Source of the DNA: Salibaculum griseiflavum | GTDB taxonomy: Bacteria > Pseudomonadota > Alphaproteobacteria > Rhodobacterales > Rhodobacteraceae | Direction of reading: 5' to 3' | NCBI RefSeq assembly: GCF_003129565.1 | Contig: NZ_QETF01000010.1 | Location: forward strand, 1-64,000 | DNA length: 64,000 nucleotides | Shown here: piece after piece, positions 1 to 8,669 of the stretch | Layout of the letters: each line of letters begins with the position of its first letter | Position numbering within the stretch: the first letter of the stretch is position 1 | Position numbers and translations under genes: made by a program | Notes under the pieces: generated by a model | What the model saw: the letters and a program-made list of their open reading frames with translations, nothing else | Told to the model about the DNA's origin: nothing | Database searches by the model: none

Positions 1-13
1 CCCCCCGGCCCCC

Positions 14-32
14 GTCGGCCCGCCGGGCCGAC
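14..32. other. Perfect GC-rich inverted repeat
   Basis: GTCGGCCC and GGGCCGAC flank a 3-base loop, downstream of the leftward gene at 83-736. A short T run follows only after 12 further bases, so this is not a textbook terminator. It may end transcription of a gene lying off the window or of the phosphatase gene. Confidence 0.4.
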
Positions 33-82
33 TCCCCCGCGGTATTTTTGACCCAAAGAAGCCGGGGCCAGGGAAGCTGGGA

Positions 83-736
83 TCAGGCGGATTCGAACCT
101 GGCTTGCAGGGCGTCGGCGTCGTAGTCATTGGTCAGCCAGGTTTCGAAATCCGTCTCGCCAGAGGCGGCGAAATCATCCAGCAACATGTCGAGAACGCCG
201 GTCTTGGTCCATTTGAAGTGGATGTAGCGGGCCGAGAGCATTCGTCGCGCCTGCTCCAGAGGTTCGCCCTCGATGACCATCAGGTAGATTGCGCTGGCAA
301 GCCCGGCCCTGTCGGCGCCGGATTTGCAGTGCAGCAGGAACGGGCGCTCGACGCTTCGAAACAGGGCGATCAGCTCGATCAGGGCGGATTTGCGAGGCGC
401 GGCCCGTGACCGCAGCGATACCCCGTGCAAGGAGATGTCATGCCGTGCGCAGGCCTCCTGTTCGAGCAGGAACCACGGGGTCGGGGCGGTGCCGCGCAAG
501 GTGATGATGCTGCGGATGCCCTTGGCGGCCAGTTGGGCGATACGGGCCTCGTCAGGGTAGTTCGATCGCCAGGCCCCCGGCGCGAATTGCGACTGGTTGT
601 GCCAGAGGTTGCGCAGGAGCCCGTGGTCGATCCAGTGAACGAAGCGGCGGGCGGAGCGGCGGTCGGACTCGGTGTCGAGGGTTTCGGGGCGCAGGCCCTT
701 GCGCCACTGCCGCAATCTTGTTCTGAGCGATGTCAT
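83..736 (-). CDS. Tyrosine phosphatase-like protein (CX5R family)
   Basis: This 217-residue protein carries the P-loop HCKSGADRAG, with nucleophile Cys137 and Arg143 in the CX5R arrangement of protein tyrosine/dual-specificity phosphatases. Many bacterial members of this DSP-like group sit beside envelope genes. The ATG at 736 was chosen because the upstream extension is low-complexity and lacks family sequence. The gene diverges from lpxL across about 136 bp that must hold both promoters. The neighbouring lipid A genes suggest an envelope link, but the substrate is unknown. Confidence 0.8.
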   Translation of the reverse strand: MTSLRTRLRQWRKGLRPETLDTESDRRSARRFVHWIDHGLLRNLWHNQSQFAPGAWRSNYPDEARIAQLAAKGIRSIITLRGTAPTPWFLLEQEACARHDISLHGVSLRSRAAPRKSALIELIALFRSVERPFLLHCKSGADRAGLASAIYLMVIEGEPLEQARRMLSARYIHFKWTKTGVLDMLLDDFAASGETDFETWLTNDYDADALQARFESA

Positions 737-872
737 CGGGGCCCTGTCCGTCGTCGCGATCGGGGGTCCATAGCCCGCCGGGGCGGTCACGACAACCGTT
801 TGCGTATGCGGCAGGAGGTTCCGCCGGTGCGGGCTTGGTGCTATTGCGGAGCGCGTAGAGCAGGAGGGCGGC

Positions 873-1793
873 ATGACCGACGAGGCGGTCAGCATGGGAG
901 AAAGGCTGGAATACGCGGTGGTGATGGCCGTGCTGGGGGTGTTGCGCCTGCTGCCCTATCGCCTGCGCGTGCGCCTCGCGGGGCGGGTCATGGTGTGGCT
1001 TTCGGGTCCGCTCGGGCTGCGCCGGCGGGTGCGGGCCAACCTGGCCCTGGTGCAGCCAGATCTGGCCAGCGACACGGTCGCCGCTCTGGAACGGGCGGTG
1101 CCCGACACGATCGGCCGGGTCTTCGCGGAGGTCTTTTCGCCCGAGGGGCTGGCTGCGCAGGCGCGCGGCGCGCCGATCACCGGCGACGGGGCCGAGGCAC
1201 TGGAGAGAGCGCGGCGGGCCGGGCGACCCGTCATCGTGGTGTCCGGCCATATCGGCAATTACGACGCCTTCCGCACCGCGCTGATCCTTGAGGGGCATCG
1301 GGTGGGGGCGCTCTATCGTCCGTTCAACAACCGGCTTTTCGACCGGCGTTACCGTGCCGCGATGGAGGCCAATGGCGGCGTGCTGTTCGCGCGAGGGCAA
1401 CAGGGCATGGCGGACATGGTCCGGCACCTGCGCGGCGGCGGGGTGTTGGCCATCCTGATCGACCAACACATGGACCAGGGCGCGCCGCTGCGTTTCTTTG
1501 GCAAGACCGCCATGACGGCGACTTCGGTGGCCGATCTCGCCCTGAAATACGATGCGGAGCTTCTGCCGGTCTATGGCATCCGACGCCCCGATGGGATCGG
1601 CTTCGATCTGATCGCCGAAGCGCCGGTCGCCCATTCCGACCCGCTGACAATGACCCAGGCGCTCAATGACAGCCTCGAACGCCAGGTACGGGCGCATATG
1701 GGGCAGTGGATCTGGACGCATCGCCGCTGGAAGGCGCCGCGTAACCGGCTGGGTCGTGGTGCCGCGCGTGGCAACCGTCCGGGTGCGGGCTAG
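873..1793 (+). CDS. lpxL: Lipid A lauroyl/myristoyl acyltransferase (LpxL/HtrB family)
   Basis: A 306-residue inner-membrane acyltransferase that adds a secondary acyl chain to Kdo2-lipid A. The catalytic HX4D motif is HIGNYD (His126, Asp131), and the hydrophobic N-terminal stretch (about 15-28) fits the usual membrane anchor. A strong Shine-Dalgarno (AGGAGGG) precedes the ATG. It lies 10 bp before waaA, whose product supplies the Kdo acceptor, so the two form a lipid A maturation unit. Length is normal for the family. Confidence 0.88.
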   Translation: MTDEAVSMGERLEYAVVMAVLGVLRLLPYRLRVRLAGRVMVWLSGPLGLRRRVRANLALVQPDLASDTVAALERAVPDTIGRVFAEVFSPEGLAAQARGAPITGDGAEALERARRAGRPVIVVSGHIGNYDAFRTALILEGHRVGALYRPFNNRLFDRRYRAAMEANGGVLFARGQQGMADMVRHLRGGGVLAILIDQHMDQGAPLRFFGKTAMTATSVADLALKYDAELLPVYGIRRPDGIGFDLIAEAPVAHSDPLTMTQALNDSLERQVRAHMGQWIWTHRRWKAPRNRLGRGAARGNRPGAG

Positions 1794-1803
1794 GGAGGCG
1801 GCG

Positions 1804-3063
1804 ATGTCATTCTCCATTCTTCACAGGCTCTACATGATTGCCAGCCGGTTCACCGGGCCGGGCTTCGCTCTTTGGCAACGCCGGGCGCTGGCCAACGGCA
1901 AGGAGGATCCCGACCGCGCCGACGAACGCTGGGGGCATCCGGGCCGGGAGCGGCCCGAGGGGCGCCTTGTCTGGTTCCATGCCGCCAGTGTCGGCGAGAC
2001 CCAGTCGATCCTGCCGCTGATCGAGCGGCTTCTGGCCACGGTGCCGGATGTGCAGGTGATGGTGACCTCGACGACGCGCAGTTCTGCCCGGATGCTGGCG
2101 CATGACCTGCCGCCGCGGGCCTTTCACCAGGTCGCCCCCTATGACACCAAGCGGGTCTGCCGCCGGTTCCTTCAGCATTGGCAGCCCAATGTGGCGGTCT
2201 GGGTGGAAAGCGAGCTTTGGCCGCGGATGCTCTACGAGGTGGCGCGGCGCGACGTGCCGATGCTTTTGCTGAATGCGCGGGTTTCAGCCCGGACCGCAGA
2301 TCGGTGGCGTCGCTTTGCGGCCACCGCGCGGGTGCTTCTGGCGCCGTTCCGGCAGATCCACGTGCAGGAAGAGACCACCTTGAATGCCATGCGATCCATC
2401 GGGGTCGATGGGGACCGGGTGCGCCTGACCGGGGCCCTCAAACAGGATCGGCCTCCGTTGTCCTGCGATCCAGAGGCTCTGGCGCACTTGCGTGCTGTGA
2501 TCGGGACACGGCCGGTCTGGTGCGCGGCGTCCACCCATGCTGGCGAGGAAGAGGTGGTGTTGGAGGCCCATGCCCGGATCGGCGGGCTTCTTGTCCTGGT
2601 GCCGCGTCATGCCGAGCGGGCCGAGGAGGTCGCCGCGATGGTCCAGGGGCGCGGGTTGAACCTGGCGCAGCGCAGCAAGGGCGAAGAGCCGGACGCCAAC
2701 ACGGATGTTTACCTGGCCGACACGATGGGCGAAATGGGGCTCTGGTTCCGGCTGGCACCTGTCTCGTTCATCGGCGGGTCGCTGGAGCGGGTCGGCGGGC
2801 ACAACCCCTATGAACCGGCGCAGTTGGATTCTGCGATGCTCTTCGGTCCGCATGTCTACAATTTCCAGGAGATCTATGCCGCGCTGGAGGCCGAGGGTGG
2901 AGCTATCCCGGTGAGCGGAGCCGAGGATCTGGCCGAGGGCGTGCAACGCTTGCTTGCCGGCGATCATCGGGCCGTGGCGCGGTCCGCGTCGACGGTTGTG
3001 CGCCGTTCGCAAGGGGCAACCGAGGCGGCTTTGGCAGCGATCCTGGAGCAGCTGGCCTATTGA
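1804..3063 (+). CDS. waaA: 3-deoxy-D-manno-octulosonic acid (Kdo) transferase
   Basis: A 419-residue GT30 glycosyltransferase that transfers Kdo from CMP-Kdo to lipid IVA at the inner membrane. Family landmarks are ERWG at 41-44 (Glu41 fits the catalytic base), HAASVGE at 59-65, ESELWP in the middle, and a C-terminal GGSLERVGGHNPYEPA-type nucleotide-sugar binding segment. The ATG at 1804 has GGAGGCG upstream and gives a normal length; the open frame extends further upstream into lpxL without family sequence. Confidence 0.92.
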   Translation: MSFSILHRLYMIASRFTGPGFALWQRRALANGKEDPDRADERWGHPGRERPEGRLVWFHAASVGETQSILPLIERLLATVPDVQVMVTSTTRSSARMLAHDLPPRAFHQVAPYDTKRVCRRFLQHWQPNVAVWVESELWPRMLYEVARRDVPMLLLNARVSARTADRWRRFAATARVLLAPFRQIHVQEETTLNAMRSIGVDGDRVRLTGALKQDRPPLSCDPEALAHLRAVIGTRPVWCAASTHAGEEEVVLEAHARIGGLLVLVPRHAERAEEVAAMVQGRGLNLAQRSKGEEPDANTDVYLADTMGEMGLWFRLAPVSFIGGSLERVGGHNPYEPAQLDSAMLFGPHVYNFQEIYAALEAEGGAIPVSGAEDLAEGVQRLLAGDHRAVARSASTVVRRSQGATEAALAAILEQLAY

Positions 3064-3102
3064 TCTGTGCGCCCATGCACAGGGACGGTTGGGCGGTGTG
3101 GC

Positions 3103-3131
3103 TTGTGACAGCGGGTGCGCGCGACCTAGAT
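3103..3131 (+). promoter_or_regulatory. Putative promoter of the pirin gene (TTGTGA-N17-CTAGAT)
   Basis: TTGTGA, a 17-base spacer, then CTAGAT, ending 28 bp before the pirin start. The same TTGNNN-N16/17-CTAG layout occurs before four other transcription units here. It resembles the alphaproteobacterial housekeeping -10 (GCTANAWC in Caulobacter). Confidence 0.45.
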
Positions 3132-3159
3132 CATGGGCGTCAAGCTACAGGAGGCTTTC

Positions 3160-4071
3160 ATGTCCATCCGTCCCACGATCGAGACCCGCAAGGCCGTCCC
3201 CACCATGGAAGGGGCCGGCGTGCACCTGCATCGGGCTTTCGGGTTCCAGGACCCGTCCGAGCTGGACCCGTTCCTGCTCTTCGATGATTTCCGCAACGAG
3301 GTGCCCGAGCACTACATGCGCGGTTTTCCCTGGCATCCGCACCGGGGCATCGAAACCATCACCTATGTGCTTAACGGCACGGTCGAGCATGGCGATTCCC
3401 TTGGCAATACCGGCACTTTGGGCGCAGGCGATGTGCAATGGATGACCGCCGGATCGGGCATCCTGCATCAGGAAATGCCGAAGGGAAACGCCAAGGGTCA
3501 GATGCACGGGTTCCAGCTCTGGGGCAATCTGCCCTCGGCGCAGAAGATGACCGCGCCGCGCTACCAGGACGTGCAGGCCAAGGATATCCCCGAGGTGATC
3601 GACGATGACGGCACTGTCGTGCGGGTGATCGTCGGTGAATTCTGGGGCAAGACCGGCCCGGTCGACGGCATCGCCGCCGATCCGCAATACCTCGACATCT
3701 CGATCCCACCGGGCGTGAAGAAGACTTTCCGGATCGACACCTACCGCCGTGCCTTTGCCTATGTCTTTGCCGGGCAGGGGGCCTTTGTCGATGCCAGCGC
3801 GCCGTCTGGCGTGCTGCTGGAAAAGGAGGTCATGGGCCAGGAGGTGAATATCCGTGACATGTCGGGCGACCGCACGCTGGTCCGCTTCGGCACCGGTGAC
3901 GAGGTCACGGTGCAGGCTGGCGAAGAGGGCGTGCGTTTTCTTTTGATCTCGGGTGCGCCGATCGAGGAACCCGTGGCCTGGCATGGCCCCATCGTGATGA
4001 ACACGCAGGCAGAGTTGCAACAGGCGATGCGCGACCTGCGCAACGGCACCTTCATCAAGCCGGCCCACTAG
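3160..4071 (+). CDS. Pirin family protein
   Basis: A 303-residue bicupin of the pirin family. The metal ligands of human pirin (two His as HxH, a later His and Glu) are present as His59, His61, His103 and Glu105 in WHPHRG and GILHQE. Bacterial pirins act as quercetin dioxygenase-like enzymes or as regulators of central metabolism; the sequence does not say which. ATG 3160 is preferred over an upstream ATG because AGGAGG lies 6 bases before it. Confidence 0.88.
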   Translation: MSIRPTIETRKAVPTMEGAGVHLHRAFGFQDPSELDPFLLFDDFRNEVPEHYMRGFPWHPHRGIETITYVLNGTVEHGDSLGNTGTLGAGDVQWMTAGSGILHQEMPKGNAKGQMHGFQLWGNLPSAQKMTAPRYQDVQAKDIPEVIDDDGTVVRVIVGEFWGKTGPVDGIAADPQYLDISIPPGVKKTFRIDTYRRAFAYVFAGQGAFVDASAPSGVLLEKEVMGQEVNIRDMSGDRTLVRFGTGDEVTVQAGEEGVRFLLISGAPIEEPVAWHGPIVMNTQAELQQAMRDLRNGTFIKPAH

Positions 4072-4092
4072 GCAGGATTTTCGCCTTTCATT

Positions 4093-4133
4093 CGCGCCCC
4101 TTTGGCATAGCTTCTTTGCCAGAAGGGGGCGCG
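4093..4133 (+). promoter_or_regulatory. Long hairpin covering the Shine-Dalgarno of the next gene
   Basis: CGCGCCCC (4093-4100) pairs perfectly with GGGGCGCG (4126-4133). Inside it TTTGGCA (4101-4107) pairs with TGCCAGA (4117-4123), allowing one G-U pair. The AAGGGGG ribosome-binding sequence lies in the 3' arm and the start codon is at 4135. No U tract follows, so it looks more like translation control or an mRNA boundary than an intrinsic terminator. Confidence 0.5.
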
Positions 4134-4134
4134 C

Positions 4135-4791
4135 ATGTTGCTGTCGGTCGAGAACCTGTCGAAATCCTATCCCGGCCCGGAAGGCCCAGTGCCGGTGTTG
4201 CGCGGGGTGGACCTGCAAGTGCAGGCGGGCGCAACCTTGGCGCTGCGCGGCGAATCCGGGTCGGGGAAAAGCACGCTCTTGCATCTTGTCGGTGGGCTGG
4301 ACCGGGCCGATGGCGGGCGGATCGTCATTGACGGACAAGAGGTGACGGCGCTGGATGACGCGGGCCGCGCGGCGCTGCGGCGCGAAACGATCGGCATCAT
4401 ATTCCAGCAGTTCAACCTGATCCCGTCGCTGACGGTCGCCGCGAATATCGCCTTTCAGGCGCGGCTTGCCGGGCGGCACGATGCGACCCGTGCCGCAGAG
4501 CTGGCCGAGGCGCTTGGACTGACGGAGCAGCTGGACAAATACCCGGAACAGCTTTCGGGCGGGCAGCAGCAGCGGGTCGCCATCGCCCGGGCGTTGGCAG
4601 CACGGCCCGCGCTGGTTCTGGCCGATGAACCCACCGGCAACCTGGACGAAGACACCGCCGCAGTGGTCATGGACCAGATGTTGTCGCTTGTCACCGAGAC
4701 CGGCGCGGCGCTGATGATGGTGACGCATTCGCCGGACCTCGCCGGGCGGCTGGGGCGGCAATTGCACCTCAGGCAGGGGCGGCTGGCATGA
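4135..4791 (+). CDS. ABC transporter ATP-binding protein, YbbA/LolD type
   Basis: A 218-residue ABC ATPase of the MacB/LolD/YbbA class. Walker A is GESGSGKST (39-47), the signature LSGGQ is at 140-144, and Walker B LVLADE (160-165) is followed by PTGNLD, typical of this class. It overlaps the permease gene by ATGA, so the two are translationally coupled. Pairing with a single 797-residue FtsX permease matches E. coli YbbA-YbbP better than LolCDE. A hairpin covers its ribosome-binding site. Confidence 0.88.
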   Translation: MLLSVENLSKSYPGPEGPVPVLRGVDLQVQAGATLALRGESGSGKSTLLHLVGGLDRADGGRIVIDGQEVTALDDAGRAALRRETIGIIFQQFNLIPSLTVAANIAFQARLAGRHDATRAAELAEALGLTEQLDKYPEQLSGGQQQRVAIARALAARPALVLADEPTGNLDEDTAAVVMDQMLSLVTETGAALMMVTHSPDLAGRLGRQLHLRQGRLA

Positions 4792-7181
4792 CTGCGGCGG
4801 GCCTTGCGGCGCTGTGGTCGCATTGGCGGCGCAATCCGCTGCAATTGTTCACGCTGGTGGCGGGGCTGGCGCTGGCCACGGCGCTGTGGTCGGGGGTGCA
4901 GGCGCTGAACGCGCAGGCCCGGTCCAGCTATGACGCGGCGGCGGCGGTTCTGGGAGAAGGACGGTTCGATCAACTGGTGCCCCGCGTGGGCGATACGATA
5001 CCGCGCGACACCTACCTTGCCCTGCGCGAGTCCGGCTGGCTGGTCTCGCCCGTTCTGGAGGGACCGCTGCGGGCCGATGACGCCCGGATTCGGATTGTGG
5101 GGGTCGATATCCCCTCGGTGCCACGCTGGGCGGGGTCGGATGCGCAGGATCAAAGGGCCGACAGCCCGCGGCAAGACCGGGACGCGATTTTCGCGCATCC
5201 CGGTATCGTGGACGCCTTGGCCGGGATCACCGAGTATCCGGTGATCGCCAATCCGGACATGGCGCCCGATACCGCCATGACGGACATTTCCGTCGCCGAG
5301 ACGCTTCTGGACCGCCCGGATGCGCTGACCCGCCTTGTCGTTGCCAGGGTGCAGCCCCTTGGACTTCCCGATATCGCGACCGTCGCCCCCGATCTTGTCA
5401 GGCGTGCGGCGCGGCAGAGTTCCGACATTGACCAGTTGACCGACAGTTTCCACCTGAACCTGACTGCCTTCGGACTGCTCAGCTTCGCGGTGGGCATCTT
5501 CATCGTGCATGGTGCGATCGGGCTCGCCTTCGAGCAGCGCCGCGCCATGATCCGCACATTGCGCACGCTGGGCCTGTCGTTGCGGCGGATCATGCTGCTG
5601 ATTGCGCTGGAGCTTCTGGCGCTGGCGGTGATTGCCGGTGCGCTTGGCGTTGCGATGGGCTACGCACTGGCGGCCACGCTGCTGCCGGACGTGGCGGCGA
5701 CCCTCGAAGGGCTCTACGGCGCACAGGTCGCGGGCGTCTTGCAGCTTGACCCGGCGTGGTGGCTGTCGGGTCTGGGCATCGCGCTTGCGGGGGCGGTTCT
5801 GGCCGGCGCGGGCGCGTTCTGGACCATCGCCCGCATGCCGATCCTGGCGACCGGGGCGCGGGCCTGGGCCGTTGCCAGCGGACAGCGACGAGGCTGGCAG
5901 GGGATTCTGGCGGTCGTTCTCGTGGGTCTCGCCGGGTTTGGCCCGGTTCTGGGGGGCGGATTGCTGGCGGGTTTCGCGAGCCTGGCGTGCCTGCTTCTGG
6001 GTGCTGCGCTGGCGCTGCCGCTGGTGCTGGACGGTCTGCTGGCGCTGGGCGAGCGGCGGGCACAGGGTGTGCGCACGCAGTGGTTCCTGGCCGATACGCG
6101 CCAGCAATTGCCGGGATTGCGCCTGGCCCTGATGGCGCTTTTGTTGGCGATGGCAGCCAATATCGGGGTCTCGACCATGGTATCCAGCTTTCGCCTGACC
6201 TTTACGGGTTTCCTCGATCAGCGTCTTTTCGCGGACCTCTACGTCGAGACAGATGACACGGCACAGGGCGCCGCGCTGCAACGGATCGTGGCCGACCGGA
6301 CCCGCGCGGTCTTGCCGATCCAATGGGTCGACACGCAGGTGGCGGGCCAACAGGCAGAAATCTACGGCGCCCGCGTCGCGCCCGCCTATGCCGAGAACTG
6401 GCAATTCATAGCTCGGGACGGGTCCGTCTGGGACCGCGTTGCAGCGGGCGAGGCGGCGATCATCAACGAACAATTGGCCCGGCGGGCAGACCTGTGGCCG
6501 GGGGATGGCGTGACCCTGTCCCCGGGCCGGACCTTGCCCATTGCCGGGGTGGTCGGCGATTACGGAAACCCGATCGGGCAGGTCGTGATCGGCGAGCCGC
6601 TATTCCAGCGCCTGTTTCCTGACGTGGCCCCCGAACGGTTCGGGCTGGTCACCGACGATCCCGACGGCCTGCGCGCGGTTCTGGAAACCGAGCTGGGCCT
6701 GTCTCAGGGCCAGATCACCGATCAGGCGGCGCTCAAGGCGTTTTCGCTGGACGTGTTCGAACGCACCTTCACCGTGACGGCCGCGCTCAACGTGCTGACG
6801 CTGTCGGTGGCAGGGTTCGCCATCCTCATGAGCTTGCTGACCCTTGCGGCCATGCGGGTCCCGCAACTGGCCCCGGCCTGGGCGCTGGGCATGACCCGGC
6901 GCAGCCTGGGGCGGCTGGAAGTTCTGCGCGCCGTTGTCCTGGCCGCATTGACGCTGCTCGTGGCGCTGCCGCTGGGGCTGGCACTGGCCTGGATGCTGCT
7001 GACCGTCATCAATGTCGAGGCCTTTGGCTGGCGCCTGCCGATGTACCTGTTTCCCGGCGACTACGCGGTGCTGGGCGGCTTGTCGGTGTTGGCGGCCCTG
7101 CTGGCCGCGCTGTGGCCGGCGCGCCGGTTGGCCCGAACCCCGCCGTCGGACCTTCTGAAGGTGTTTGCCAATGAAGGCTAG
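4788..7181 (+). CDS. FtsX-family ABC transporter permease, YbbP-like
   Basis: A 797-residue integral membrane protein: an N-terminal transmembrane helix, a large periplasmic domain (about 45-220), a FtsX-type helix cluster (about 225-420), a second periplasmic domain, and a final three-helix FtsX cluster (about 665-785). Length and duplicated FtsX layout match YbbP. It starts within the stop of the ATPase gene. MacB/YbbP systems act on lipids, lipoproteins or exported products rather than importing nutrients; the cargo here is unknown. Confidence 0.82.
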   Translation: MTAAGLAALWSHWRRNPLQLFTLVAGLALATALWSGVQALNAQARSSYDAAAAVLGEGRFDQLVPRVGDTIPRDTYLALRESGWLVSPVLEGPLRADDARIRIVGVDIPSVPRWAGSDAQDQRADSPRQDRDAIFAHPGIVDALAGITEYPVIANPDMAPDTAMTDISVAETLLDRPDALTRLVVARVQPLGLPDIATVAPDLVRRAARQSSDIDQLTDSFHLNLTAFGLLSFAVGIFIVHGAIGLAFEQRRAMIRTLRTLGLSLRRIMLLIALELLALAVIAGALGVAMGYALAATLLPDVAATLEGLYGAQVAGVLQLDPAWWLSGLGIALAGAVLAGAGAFWTIARMPILATGARAWAVASGQRRGWQGILAVVLVGLAGFGPVLGGGLLAGFASLACLLLGAALALPLVLDGLLALGERRAQGVRTQWFLADTRQQLPGLRLALMALLLAMAANIGVSTMVSSFRLTFTGFLDQRLFADLYVETDDTAQGAALQRIVADRTRAVLPIQWVDTQVAGQQAEIYGARVAPAYAENWQFIARDGSVWDRVAAGEAAIINEQLARRADLWPGDGVTLSPGRTLPIAGVVGDYGNPIGQVVIGEPLFQRLFPDVAPERFGLVTDDPDGLRAVLETELGLSQGQITDQAALKAFSLDVFERTFTVTAALNVLTLSVAGFAILMSLLTLAAMRVPQLAPAWALGMTRRSLGRLEVLRAVVLAALTLLVALPLGLALAWMLLTVINVEAFGWRLPMYLFPGDYAVLGGLSVLAALLAALWPARRLARTPPSDLLKVFANEG

Positions 7182-7220
7182 GGCAACGGACCTCATGCGG
7201 CGGGCGCCGACAGCTGCCCC

Positions 7221-8660
7221 CTAGGGACGGTGCAGCGTCTTCACCTCCTGGTAATCTTCGAGGCCGAACCGGCCGCCTTCGCGGCCATTGCCCGATTGCT
7301 TGTAGCCCCCGAAAGGTGAGCCGTAATTGAAGGCGCCGCCGTTGATATGCACGGCGCCTGCCCGCAACCGCGTCGCCACCCGTTCGGCGCGGTCCATGTC
7401 GCCACACTGGATATAGGCGGCCAGTCCGTAGGGCGTGTCATTGGCGATCCGGATGGCGTCCTCTTCGTCCTCGAAGGGGATGATCACCAGCACCGGGCCA
7501 AAGATTTCTTCCTGCGCGATGGTCATGTCGTTGCGGACATCGGCGAAGATCGTGGGCCGCGCATACCATCCGGTTTCCATCCCCTCGGGCTTGCCCGGCC
7601 CGCCGGTGACCAGCCGCGCGCCTTCGGAAATGCCGGTCTCGATCAGCGCCTGCACCCGGTCATATTGCAGCTTGTCGAAGAGCGGGCCGATATGGTCGCC
7701 CTCCTCAGCCGGGTCGCCAACGGCGGTGGCGTCGGCGGCCTTGCGAGCGATCTCGACCGCCTCGTCATAGATTGTGCGCTCGACCAGAAGGCGGGTGGGT
7801 GCATCGCAGGACTGGCCTGAATTATACATGCATTCCGCGACCGACCCGGTCACGCGCTCTTGCAGGTCACAATCGGCAAAGACGAGATTGGGGGATTTGC
7901 CGCCCAGTTCCAGCGTGACACGCTTGATCGTCTCGGCGGCGTTGCGGGTGATGGCCCGACCCGCGCGCGTGGACCCGGTGAACGAGATCATCTGTATATC
8001 CGGGTGTCCGGACATGGCATTGCCTGCGCCGGGCCCATCGCCCTGGATCAGGTTGAACACACCGGGCGGCACGCCGGCCGCATCCAGGATCTCGGCATAG
8101 ATCATGGCCGAGATCGGCGTGTGCTCGGACGGCTTGAGGATGCAGGTGCAGCCGGTGGCCAGCGCCGGAATGACCTTTAGCGCGATCTGGTTGATCGGCC
8201 AGTTCCACGGGGTAATCAGCCCGCAGACCCCGATCGGTTCGCGCAGCAGGGTGTCGCCGTTGGCCAGCTCTTCGCGTTCGGGGTGGTCGCGCAGGGCGGC
8301 GATGAAGGCCTCAAGATGGCCGATGCCGGATTCGGCCTGTTCGGCGCGGGCCATGGTGATCGGCGCGCCCATCTCCATGCGCATGGCCTGGGCAAGGTCC
8401 TCGTGGCGCTTTCGGCTTTCGTCGAGGACCAGCCCGAGCAGGTCCAGCCGGTCCTGCTTGCTGCTGCGCGAAAAGGCCTCGAAGGCCTGCACGGCAGCGG
8501 TCACGGCGCGGTCCACGTCCGTTTCATTGGCAAGGATCGTATCGCCGATGCGATCCTCCGTCGCGGGGTTCATCACCGGCATGGCTTGGTCGCTGTCCGG
8601 TGTCACCCAGCCGCCGCCGATGTAGAACCGTGCGAGGTTGTCCATATTCAAGTCGGCCAT
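7221..8660 (-). CDS. NAD(P)+-dependent aldehyde dehydrogenase
   Basis: A 479-residue member of the aldehyde dehydrogenase superfamily. Glu251 lies in ELGGKSP and the catalytic Cys285 in SGQSCDAPTR; the ITPWNWP segment (149-155) and FTGST (227-231) are also present. It converts an aldehyde to an acid with NAD(P)+. The gene lies 9 bp downstream of a beta-hydroxyacid dehydrogenase gene, suggesting that the two oxidise the same small carbon chain. The substrate cannot be read from sequence alone. Confidence 0.9.
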   Translation of the reverse strand: MADLNMDNLARFYIGGGWVTPDSDQAMPVMNPATEDRIGDTILANETDVDRAVTAAVQAFEAFSRSSKQDRLDLLGLVLDESRKRHEDLAQAMRMEMGAPITMARAEQAESGIGHLEAFIAALRDHPEREELANGDTLLREPIGVCGLITPWNWPINQIALKVIPALATGCTCILKPSEHTPISAMIYAEILDAAGVPPGVFNLIQGDGPGAGNAMSGHPDIQMISFTGSTRAGRAITRNAAETIKRVTLELGGKSPNLVFADCDLQERVTGSVAECMYNSGQSCDAPTRLLVERTIYDEAVEIARKAADATAVGDPAEEGDHIGPLFDKLQYDRVQALIETGISEGARLVTGGPGKPEGMETGWYARPTIFADVRNDMTIAQEEIFGPVLVIIPFEDEEDAIRIANDTPYGLAAYIQCGDMDRAERVATRLRAGAVHINGGAFNYGSPFGGYKQSGNGREGGRFGLEDYQEVKTLHRP

Positions 8661-8669
8661 ATCGCCCCC

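Noticed and set aside
89-99. GGTTCGAATCC on the minus strand, like a tRNA T-loop
   Set aside because: The flanking bases do not form a T stem or acceptor stem, and the sequence encodes the C-terminus of the phosphatase-like protein.
4455-6473. Long open frame (over 600 codons) antisense to the ABC genes
   Set aside because: High-GC antisense shadow: no family motif, no ribosome-binding site, and the plus strand holds well-conserved ABC proteins. Similar shadows at 3145-4767, 29167-30930, 40867-42705 and 47124-49640 were dropped for the same reason.
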